A stretch of DNA of 10,288 nt from Candidatus Methanoperedentaceae archaeon. Its GTDB lineage: Archaea; Halobacteriota; Methanosarcinia; Methanosarcinales; Methanoperedenaceae. The position numbers and the translations under genes are program-made. The notes beneath the pieces were generated by a model, which searched no databases, was not told where the DNA came from, and worked only from the letters and a program-made list of their open reading frames with translations. The DNA is taken from contig DUGO01000231.1 of NCBI GenBank assembly GCA_013331375.1, forward strand, positions 1,394 to 11,681. The letters are read 5' to 3'. Below, piece after piece: positions 4,745 to 10,288 of this stretch (positions within the stretch are counted from its first letter, which is position 1; every line of letters begins with the position of its first letter).

Positions 4745-5736
4745 GCGACCCTGAGCCCCTTTATCATGATATCCCCGCCTTTCACTACAGTACCAACTAC
4801 CCTGCCGTCAGTGAGCCGGGATACCTTATTCACCTCACCCTCAGGCAATACAATAACAAAGCCCATCCCCATGTTGAACGTCCTGTACATCTCAACATCT
4901 TCCACATTCCCTTTTTCCTGAAGTAACTTGAATATGTCCTGCGGCTGCAGCGGGTCGTCTATATCAAACCCGAGTTTTGTGAGCCTGTGCAGCTTCCGCA
5001 GACCTCCTCCCGTTATATGCGCAAGACCGTGGACTTCGCATCTCTTTATGACATCCAGCACTTCCATGTATATGCGCGTGGGTGTAAGAAGGATGTCGCC
5101 TGTGGTTTTTGTCTCGTCATATGGGAAGGGGTCTCTGTACGAAAGACCTGACTCACGGATTATATTTCGTACCAGGGAGTAGCCGTTACTGTGCACCCCT
5201 GTGCCTGGCAGACCGAACAGCACGTCGCCTTTTTCAATCTTTTCCCCGGTTATTATATCGCTTTTCTTTACTGCGCCAAGGCATGTGCCTGCGAGGTCAA
5301 GCCCGCGTACCATGTCGGGTAGTGACGCTGTTTCACCGCCCACAATCGTCATGCGGGATATCTCCGCACCCCTCTGGAGCCCCCTACCGATTTCAGCCAT
5401 GATATGCTCATCCGGCTTCTCAACAGCGATATAGTCCACGAAAGCCAGCGGCTCCGCACCTATAGCGAGCAGGTCGTTCACGTTCATGGCTATGCAGTCT
5501 ATGCCTATGGTATCCCACCTGCGCATCTCATTTGCAATAATCACCTTGGAGCCCACGCCGTCTGTCGTCAGCGCAAGCGCGTACTCGCCAAAATCGATGA
5601 GACCTGCATAATGCCCTATCTCTGTCAGGGGTCTGCCTATGCCGCTCCTTTTATAAGTCAGGTTTTTCACGAGCGCTGCGATGGCTTTATCTTCAGCCAG
5701 AATATCAACCCCGGACTGGGCATAAGTGACAGGCAT
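4741..5736 (-). CDS. purM: Phosphoribosylformylglycinamidine cyclo-ligase (AIR synthetase)
   Basis: PurM converts formylglycinamidine ribonucleotide to aminoimidazole ribonucleotide with ATP, the fifth step of purine synthesis in the cytosol. The 331-residue protein has the usual length and conserved blocks: TYAQSGVDI at the N-terminus, [58 protein letters not shown] and AHITGGGL. The ATG at 5734-5736 is chosen over a TTG at 5743-5745 because a TTTTTAA TATA box is centred 26 bp upstream of it and no good ribosome-binding site exists, so the message is probably leaderless. The gene converges with the ZPR1-like gene; the two stop codons share four bases. No other purine genes are in the window. 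Confidence 0.96.
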   Translation of the reverse strand: MPVTYAQSGVDILAEDKAIAALVKNLTYKRSGIGRPLTEIGHYAGLIDFGEYALALTTDGVGSKVIIANEMRRWDTIGIDCIAMNVNDLLAIGAEPLAFVDYIAVEKPDEHIMAEIGRGLQRGAEISRMTIVGGETASLPDMVRGLDLAGTCLGAVKKSDIITGEKIEKGDVLFGLPGTGVHSNGYSLVRNIIRESGLSYRDPFPYDETKTTGDILLTPTRIYMEVLDVIKRCEVHGLAHITGGGLRKLHRLTKLGFDIDDPLQPQDIFKLLQEKGNVEDVEMYRTFNMGMGFVIVLPEGEVNKVSRLTDGRVVGTVVKGGDIMIKGLRVA

Positions 5737-5758
5737 GAACTGCAATCGTCTTCCGCAC

Positions 5759-5765
5759 TTAAAAA
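5759..5765 (-). promoter_or_regulatory. TATA box of purM
   Basis: On the minus strand TTTTTAA is centred at 5762, exactly 26 bp before the ATG at 5736. The distance indicates a leaderless purM transcript and favours the ATG start over the upstream TTG. Confidence 0.5.
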
Positions 5766-5804
5766 GCTAACTCAATGGTGTTGAATTGGCGTGAATAAAT
5801 AGTG

Positions 5805-5870
5805 TGATGAGCGGAGTAGGATAGGAGGTGGTTTTGGGAATATGTTAAAAACGCCGTTTCCCGCTCATCA
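5805..5870. other. Long-range inverted repeat upstream of rpl40e
   Basis: TGATGAGCGG (5805-5814) and CCGCTCATCA (5861-5870) are perfect 10-bp inverted arms with a 46-base interior. Within the interior, GTTTT (5830-5834) can pair with AAAAC (5848-5852), giving a nested stem. An interior GGAGGTGG resembles a Shine-Dalgarno sequence but leads to no sensible frame. The element lies in the 240-bp gap between divergent purM and rpl40e. It could be a small structured RNA, an untranslated-region element or a DNA site. No known RNA family was recognised. Confidence 0.4.
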
Positions 5871-5893
5871 AATTCATAATAGTACCTGATATG

Positions 5894-5919
5894 GTAAATA
5901 CTTTACGGTTAATGTAAAG
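5894..5919. promoter_or_regulatory. GTAAA/TTTAC repeat cluster before the rpl40e promoter
   Basis: GTAAA (5894-5898), CTTTAC (5901-5906) and GTAAAG (5914-5919) form two alternative inverted pairs and a 20-bp spaced direct pair. They lie just upstream of a TATA-like GTTAAAT (5931-5937). The position suggests a regulator site for the rpl40e-ubiA transcript. The motif is short and AT-rich, so chance is possible. Confidence 0.3.
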
Positions 5920-5976
5920 CAAGGCAAACAGTTAAATCCTGATAATGCCATTAACGCCCGCAGACAAGGTGAATTT

Positions 5977-6135
5977 ATGGCAAGATTTCCTGAGGCAGAG
6001 AAGAGATTACTGATAATGCAGATATGCATGAAGTGCAATGCACGCAACCCTGTTCGAGCGGTCAGGTGCAGGAAGTGCGGCTACAAGCACCTGCGCCCCA
6101 AGTCAAAAGAGATAAAGAGCAAGGGCAGCGCCTAG
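5977..6135 (+). CDS. rpl40e: Ribosomal protein L40e (eL40)
   Basis: The gene encodes a 52-residue, strongly basic protein, the usual size for archaeal eL40. A four-cysteine zinc finger is visible: C17-x2-C20 (ICMKC) and C31-x2-C34 (VRCRKCG), followed by the family's basic end, [15 protein letters not shown]. eL40 is a component of the large ribosomal subunit; in eukaryotes it is made as a ubiquitin fusion, which archaea lack. The ATG at 5977 has an AAGGTGA Shine-Dalgarno (5966-5972) at good spacing, and a TATA-like GTTAAAT lies about 40 bp upstream of the start. The UbiA-family gene begins 15 bp after the stop, so the two are probably one transcript. Confidence 0.95.
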   Translation: MARFPEAEKRLLIMQICMKCNARNPVRAVRCRKCGYKHLRPKSKEIKSKGSA

Positions 6136-6150
6136 ACCCTGTACGGGTAC

Positions 6151-6984
6151 ATGCACTCATACGCATCCCTGAGCAGACCCCTTACTTCCCTGATGATTGG
6201 TCTCGCCGTTCTCGCATCCGCGGCGATCGGAGCAGGCAGCGGCATAGGCGAACATTCGCTTCCGGTGCTTCTCGGCTTCCTCATCGCCGTGATATTCGGC
6301 ATGGGCGGCAATGCGATAAACGACTACTTTGATGTTGAGAGCGACAGGATTAACCATCCTGAAAGACCAATCCCGTCGGGCAGGCTGGAGCGCAAGCATG
6401 CCCTGTATTTTTCACTTATTCTTTTCGCTATCTCATTCGTGCTCTCGCTCATCCTGAGCTTTGTCGCAGGATATGCGGTATTCATAGTCGTTGCAGCAGC
6501 CCTGTTGCTCCAGGTTGCATACGAGCTGAGGTTCAAGCGCGAAAAGCTCATTGGTAATTTCCTAATCGGGTTCCAGACCGCGCTTGCGTTCATCTTCGGG
6601 GGCATACTTGTGGGGAATACTGTCCTGACAGGGCTAATCGCACTTGCAGCGTTCCTTTCCATCGCTGGGCGAGAGATTGTGAAGGATATCGAGGACATGG
6701 AAGGGGACAGGGATAAGGTAACGCTGCCAAAAAGGATAGGGAAAGCGAAAGCCGGCGTAGCTGCTTCTCTGCTCATACTGCTTGCTGTACTGATAAGCCC
6801 GCTTGCATACTATCCCCTGCACATATTCGGATGGGAATATATCGTTGTGATTGCAGCATCAGATGCAATTTTCCTGGGCTCGATACCCCTGATATTCACG
6901 AATGCAAAGCTTGCCAGAAAAATCCTCAAGTTCGCGATGCTCGTGGCTATTCTGGCGTTCATTATCGGGGCGATGTCTGCTTAG
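6151..6984 (+). CDS. UbiA-family prenyltransferase, probable digeranylgeranylglyceryl phosphate synthase
   Basis: This 277-residue integral membrane protein carries both aspartate-rich motifs of the UbiA superfamily: NAINDYFDVESDRINHPERP (54-73; N57, D58, D61, D65) and GREIVKDIEDMEGDRDK (173-189; D179, D182, D186). Eight or nine hydrophobic segments surround them. The first motif and the RPIPSG loop match archaeal geranylgeranylglyceryl phosphate geranylgeranyltransferases, which attach the second geranylgeranyl chain to the glycerol-1-phosphate backbone to make archaeal membrane lipid. Related UbiA enzymes act on quinone or heme precursors, so the substrate is inferred from motif type and archaeal context. 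The ATG at 6151 follows rpl40e by 15 bp without a strong ribosome-binding site. Confidence 0.88.
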   Translation: MHSYASLSRPLTSLMIGLAVLASAAIGAGSGIGEHSLPVLLGFLIAVIFGMGGNAINDYFDVESDRINHPERPIPSGRLERKHALYFSLILFAISFVLSLILSFVAGYAVFIVVAAALLLQVAYELRFKREKLIGNFLIGFQTALAFIFGGILVGNTVLTGLIALAAFLSIAGREIVKDIEDMEGDRDKVTLPKRIGKAKAGVAASLLILLAVLISPLAYYPLHIFGWEYIVVIAASDAIFLGSIPLIFTNAKLARKILKFAMLVAILAFIIGAMSA

Positions 6985-6990
6985 AAATAC

Positions 6991-7009
6991 ATGCAGGATT
7001 TCCCTGCAT
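6991..7009. terminator. Hairpin between convergent genes
   Basis: ATGCAGG (6991-6997) and CCTGCAT (7003-7009) form a perfect 7-bp stem with a 5-base loop, in the 28-bp gap between the UbiA stop and the stop of the minus-strand gene. The position suits a bidirectional transcript-end structure. There is no T-run after it, so termination activity is inferred from position. Confidence 0.45.
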
Positions 7010-7012
7010 CCA

Positions 7013-7897
7013 TTAGAATTCGTATATCTCAGGTCCGTACGAGCTGAATATGACCGCCCTTTTCCGCATCTTCTTTTCCTTTGACGCGTCAAAGAACGAT
7101 TCATGGACAAACGACAGCTCGACTTCCCTCTTCTGCCTCACAACATCCTGCTCATTGCCTTCGTATTTCTTGGACAGGTGAGTCCCCCTGTTCAAAAGCA
7201 GGCTCCGAAGACAGACTGCTATCAGCATGATTATCTGCCTGTCGCTCCAGTTGACGTTCGACGAGCCATTCTGCGCATACACAAAGCTGTTGTTATCAAG
7301 CTTCCCGTAAAGCCACATGTCGCCGTTCACATATCCCTTTGCGTGCCTGAGAATGACGTTTGCAGGGGGCAGGGTCCTGAAGAACTCCTTACCCTCCTCT
7401 GACGCCCATCTCGTTGAGTAGTTAATCATGAAGTGCGCGGTGTGCTCGGCGTTCATGGCACTTGCCTCTTCCAGGCTGCGCAGGTCTTTTCTCAGGTCGT
7501 AATCCGAACCCCCCGGGCTGATGCTTGTATCGTATTTGCCTACAAAGCGCAGCCGTATCCTGTCCTTCCCCGCGAACTCCCTGTACAGCTCGACATGCCG
7601 GCGCATGCCCTCGAATATGTCCTTATAGTTCACCCTGTCCTTGTGCCCTTCGTGTATCACATTGATGTAGCTGTTCTTTGCCCCCAGCACCTTCAGGAAA
7701 TGGATGAACCTCATGACGAACAGCCCGCCGTCCACATACGCTTCTGAGCCCTGAAATGTTGTTGATGTTCGTGTGCCGTCAGTCATGTCATAGATGACAA
7801 GCTCTCCCATGTCCTTCATTGAGCCTTCAATCCCGAGTTTCCGGCAGCAGTCCTCAAATATCGCGCGAATGTCTTTGTCTTCGGGCAGAGTCAACAT
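7013..7897 (-). CDS. Diverged cis-prenyltransferase (UPP synthase)-like protein
   Basis: The 294-residue protein resembles the undecaprenyl diphosphate synthase fold in block order. VIYDMTDGTRTS (34-45) stands where the family has its 'IIMDGNGRWA' Asp loop (D40), IRLRFVGKYD (114-123) corresponds to 'VRLRVIGD', AHFMINYSTRW (154-164) to 'LNIAFNYGGR', and ANVILRHAKGY (179-189) to 'PDLLIRTGGE', with R184 as the diphosphate-binding Arg. The following 'R.S.F..WQ....E' block is not recognisable, so chain length and even catalysis are uncertain. True family members add isoprene units in cis to make polyprenyl lipid carriers for glycosylation. Its convergent neighbour is the UbiA lipid gene. The ATG at 7895-7897 has AAAGGGAAA upstream. 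It is not a confident enzyme call. Confidence 0.6.
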   Translation of the reverse strand: MLTLPEDKDIRAIFEDCCRKLGIEGSMKDMGELVIYDMTDGTRTSTTFQGSEAYVDGGLFVMRFIHFLKVLGAKNSYINVIHEGHKDRVNYKDIFEGMRRHVELYREFAGKDRIRLRFVGKYDTSISPGGSDYDLRKDLRSLEEASAMNAEHTAHFMINYSTRWASEEGKEFFRTLPPANVILRHAKGYVNGDMWLYGKLDNNSFVYAQNGSSNVNWSDRQIIMLIAVCLRSLLLNRGTHLSKKYEGNEQDVVRQKREVELSFVHESFFDASKEKKMRKRAVIFSSYGPEIYEF

Positions 7898-8036
7898 ACA
7901 ATTTCCCTTTTTGCAGCTTATTTCGAATGCTCTTAATAACGCATCCTGTAATTAATCCTTTTTCCGCATACCTGCACTTCCAGTGAAAGGCAGCATTACG
8001 AAAAACTTTTCTATACCTGCATCTTGCTTGAGAGCG

Positions 8037-8750
8037 ATGAAAAGGATAGAATCCATTGATGTCGCCAGGGGATTCAATATTATTCTTATGATTATATTCA
8101 ACTATTCTGTTACGCTGGCATACTTTGGCGTGCTCCCAACAACATCAAATTACCTGTACTGGTTCGTGTTCCCGAGGCTCATAGCCGGCGCCTTCATTTT
8201 CCTCTCGGGGATGGCAGCATTCGCAAGCTACAGCAGCAACAGCGTTTCCTTCAGCGAGAGATATTTCACTCGAGGGCTGCGGCTAACGGTATTCGCACTG
8301 CTCATTACAGCGTTCACTTACGTATTCGTGCCTGAGCGTGCCATCCTGTTCGGCATTCTGCACTTCTTCGCGCTCACCTCGTTCATCGTCCCTTTTTTCA
8401 TCAAATACGAGCGGCTCAACATGGCTCTCGGGCTGCTGTTGATTATTTCAGGCGCATACATATCACAGCTCGAATCCCCAGACCCGTCCCTGTTATGGCT
8501 CGGTCTGCCGCCTGCCGGCATGTCCACGTTTGATTACTTCCCGCTCCTGCCGTGGCTTGGAGTGCTGCTTCTCGGTGTGTATCCTGGCAAGTTTCTTTTA
8601 AATACTGCTTCTTCGATACATTTCGGGAGCCGGGCAGCCGGGCTGGCAGGGCTGCTCGGAGCCTCGGGCAAGCATTCCCTGCTGATTTATCTTATCCACC
8701 AGCCTGTGCTTGTTCTCGTTCTCCTTGCCGCCGGCTACAGGTTTGGTTAG
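8037..8750 (+). CDS. DUF1624/heparan-alpha-glucosaminide N-acetyltransferase-like membrane protein
   Basis: The 237-residue protein is multi-spanning, with about seven hydrophobic helices. It starts RIESIDVARGFNIILMIIFN (3-22), the standard opening of the DUF1624/HGSNAT-type acyltransferases ('R..SLDV.RG...ILM...N'). An amphipathic LYWFVFPRLIAGAFIFLSGM segment follows, and the end, GKHSLLIYLIHQPVLVLVL, is the family's typical last helix. Relatives transfer acyl groups across the membrane to sugars; the acceptor here is unknown. The ATG at 8037 is chosen because the family pattern begins at once and a TATA-like TCTATAC (8010-8016) lies 24 bp upstream. A GTG at 7983 would add 18 uncharacteristic residues. 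It is divergent from the cis-prenyltransferase-like gene and ends 20 bp before the cysteine desulfurase start. Confidence 0.8.
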   Translation: MKRIESIDVARGFNIILMIIFNYSVTLAYFGVLPTTSNYLYWFVFPRLIAGAFIFLSGMAAFASYSSNSVSFSERYFTRGLRLTVFALLITAFTYVFVPERAILFGILHFFALTSFIVPFFIKYERLNMALGLLLIISGAYISQLESPDPSLLWLGLPPAGMSTFDYFPLLPWLGVLLLGVYPGKFLLNTASSIHFGSRAAGLAGLLGASGKHSLLIYLIHQPVLVLVLLAAGYRFG

Positions 8751-8770
8751 CTATTTCTATATTCAGGACA

Positions 8771-9964
8771 ATGCAGCCTTTCATGTACGAAGTGCACAGG
8801 GTCAGGGAAGACTTTCCCGTCCTGAAAGAAGTGATTTACCTTGACAACGCAGCAACCACCCAGACGCCGGTACCGGTAGTTGAAGCCATGAATGAGTACT
8901 TCTTCAGGTATGCGGGCAACTACGGGAGAGGCGCACACAGGCTGACGCGGGAGACCACGAACAGGTTCGAGGATTCCCGTGAAGCAGTCGCACGCCTGCT
9001 TGAGGCTCAGCCTGAGAATATCGTCTTTACGCGCAATACCACAGAGAGCATAAACATGGTTGCTTACGGCATCGAGTGGGAAAAGGGCGACCACATCGTG
9101 ACAACACGGATAGAGCACCACTCGAATTTGCTGCCCTGGATGAGGCTTCGAAAAAAAGGTGTTTCTGTAACCATCGTCAGCCCTGACGCATCCGGTGTTG
9201 TGCCAGCCGGAAATGTTGAAGCCGCCCTCACAGGGAATACGAGGCTGGTTGCGGTCACCCAGATATCGAACGTGTTCGGCTCACTGCAGGATGTCAGTGC
9301 GATGTCAGAAGCGGCGCACAATGTGGGGGCAGCGCTGCTCGTGGATGCGGCGCAGTCCGTGGGGCACATGCCTGTAAGCGTGAAGGAGCTCGGATGCGAT
9401 TTCCTGGCAGCCTCCGGGCATAAGGGGCTGCTCGGACCGCAGGGCACAGGCTTACTGTACATAAAAGAGCCTGAGAGTCTTGAGCCCGTGTACCTGGGCG
9501 GCGGGACTGTACATTCTGTGACCGGGGACGGATACAAGCTTGAGCGCCCGCCCGCACGGTTTGAGGCTGGCACGCCCAACATACCGGGTGTCATAGGCAT
9601 GGGGCGCGCCGTGAAATATGTCATCGATGCAGGGATAACGAATATCGAGCAGCATGTGACCTCGCTTGCCAGGAGCACGGCTTTACGGCTCCGGGAGATA
9701 CCCGGCGTTGAGGTCTACGGTCCGGAGGACAGGCACGGCATCGTGCCGTTCAACGTGGGAACGCTGAACCCGCATGACGTTGCCATGATACTTGACGAGA
9801 CGCGGAAAATCTGCGTGCGAAGCGGGCATCACTGTGCCATACCAAGCATCGATTTCCTTGGCGTTGAAGGGACTGTGCGCGCGTCCTTTGCCATGTACAG
9901 CACAGCGGAAGAGGCAGACCTGCTGGTCGAGACCGTGGAGCAGATAGCGAGGACGCTCGCGTAG
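8771..9964 (+). CDS. sufS: Class II (SufS-type) cysteine desulfurase
   Basis: The protein has 397 residues, the usual length for SufS/CsdA enzymes, which take sulfur from cysteine as a protein persulfide for Fe-S clusters and other sulfur cofactors. VIYLDNAATTQTPVPVVEAM (21-40) opens the PLP fold, EHHSNLLPW carries the stacking His (H117), LLVDAAQSVGHM holds the PLP-binding Asp (D192), and ASGHKGLLGPQGTG holds the PLP lysine (K218). The active Cys is C355 in RSGHHCAIPSIDFLG, in the SufS position. The frame is open 73 codons upstream into the previous gene, but that part is not family-like. ATG 8783 is a plausible alternative, 26 bp from an AT-rich TATA-like region. No SufE, IscU or SufBC gene is adjacent. 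Confidence 0.94.
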   Translation: MQPFMYEVHRVREDFPVLKEVIYLDNAATTQTPVPVVEAMNEYFFRYAGNYGRGAHRLTRETTNRFEDSREAVARLLEAQPENIVFTRNTTESINMVAYGIEWEKGDHIVTTRIEHHSNLLPWMRLRKKGVSVTIVSPDASGVVPAGNVEAALTGNTRLVAVTQISNVFGSLQDVSAMSEAAHNVGAALLVDAAQSVGHMPVSVKELGCDFLAASGHKGLLGPQGTGLLYIKEPESLEPVYLGGGTVHSVTGDGYKLERPPARFEAGTPNIPGVIGMGRAVKYVIDAGITNIEQHVTSLARSTALRLREIPGVEVYGPEDRHGIVPFNVGTLNPHDVAMILDETRKICVRSGHHCAIPSIDFLGVEGTVRASFAMYSTAEEADLLVETVEQIARTLA

Positions 9965-10066
9965 ATTTAATGCAAATTGAACGTCATTCCGGACTTTCCG
10001 ACTCGTGGGAGGTATCAGGGAACGTAAGCTTTTAGCCTGGGTTAACCAACACTTATCATCCTTCTC

Positions 10067-10288
10067 ATGTCATCTGATAAAATCATCATCAAAGGCGCGC
10101 GCGTCCACAACCTGAAGAACATCGACCTCGAGATGCCGCGCAACAGGCTCATAGTGCTCACAGGGCTTTCAGGCTCAGGGAAATCCTCTCTCGCATTCGA
10201 TACCCTGTATGCAGAGGGACAGCGCAGGTATGTGGAATCGCTGTCAGCGTATGCGCGCCAGTTCCTCGGGCAGATGGACAAGCCTGAT
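10067..10288 (+). CDS. uvrA: Excinuclease ABC subunit A, N-terminal part
   Basis: The first 74 codons of uvrA are present and run off the right edge. [20 protein letters not shown] (6-25) opens the first ABC ATPase domain, and [20 protein letters not shown] (35-54) contains the Walker A motif. [19 protein letters not shown] then follows, almost identical in all UvrA proteins. UvrA recognises bulky DNA lesions and loads UvrB in nucleotide excision repair. In archaea the UvrABC genes are patchily distributed and were gained from bacteria. The ATG at 10067 has no Shine-Dalgarno; AT-rich boxes at 10028-10046 are possible TATA elements. Between sufS and this gene (9965-10066) no other gene is seen. 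Confidence 0.97.
   Translation, partial: MSSDKIIIKGARVHNLKNIDLEMPRNRLIVLTGLSGSGKSSLAFDTLYAEGQRRYVESLSAYARQFLGQMDKPD

Noticed and set aside
5803..5890. C/D-box guide RNA, because GTGATGA at 5804-5810 resembles a C box and CTGA occurs near 5887
   Set aside because: No internal C'/D' boxes are in position and the distance of about 75 nt is longer than usual archaeal guides; the strong inverted repeat does not fit this RNA type.
8552..8770. 73-residue N-terminal extension of the cysteine desulfurase
   Set aside because: It overlaps the preceding membrane-protein gene in another frame and is unlike any SufS N-terminus; ATG 8771 gives the normal length.

Overview
The window looks like the chromosome of a euryarchaeon, most likely a methanogen or methanotroph of the Methanosarcinales/ANME type. 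This is inferred from gene content, not from a marker tree. The supporting genes are ribosomal protein L40e, an archaeal SepF, a ZPR1-type zinc-finger protein, an archaeal-lipid UbiA prenyltransferase, TATA boxes about 26 bp upstream of start codons (leaderless style), and the C-terminus of a surface protein with a PGF-CTERM-like tail.

Positions 1-3185 form an accessory island made almost entirely of toxin-antitoxin (TA) genes, mostly decayed. In order they are: the end of a ribbon-helix-helix antitoxin; an intact MNT-type nucleotidyltransferase antitoxin followed by a wrecked HEPN toxin; a reverse-strand DUF2283-like remnant; an intact UPF0175 antitoxin followed by a DUF3368 PIN-like toxin with an in-frame amber codon; a frame-damaged surface-protein tail; an apparently intact VapBC pair; and a 19-codon stub of an AbrB-type antitoxin that still has its promoter and a palindromic operator. 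Three related, same-orientation repeats (R1 732-865, R2 2060-2145, R3 2920-3050) separate these modules. Their core is an unusual dyad: three AACTC boxes facing three GAGTT boxes, spaced one helical turn apart.

Positions 3188-10288 are dense housekeeping genes. A VOC-family enzyme gene (minus) diverges from sepF-zpr1, which overlap each other and converge on purM (minus) with shared stop codons. An intergenic region of about 240 bp with two inverted-repeat structures precedes rpl40e, which is closely followed by the UbiA gene (probable digeranylgeranylglyceryl phosphate synthase). This converges, across a hairpin, on a minus-strand gene for a diverged cis-prenyltransferase-like protein. A membrane acyltransferase-like gene, a SufS-type cysteine desulfurase gene and the first 74 codons of uvrA follow on the plus strand.

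In the housekeeping half, sepF-zpr1 links cell division to a zinc-finger protein, and the UbiA and cis-prenyltransferase-like genes suggest an isoprenoid-lipid neighbourhood. The most unusual part is the left island. Both toxins that follow an intact antitoxin there have lost a probable Trp codon to a stop, while their antitoxins stay open, and the modules are separated by a repeat that looks like either a non-autonomous mobile element or a multi-site protein-binding array.
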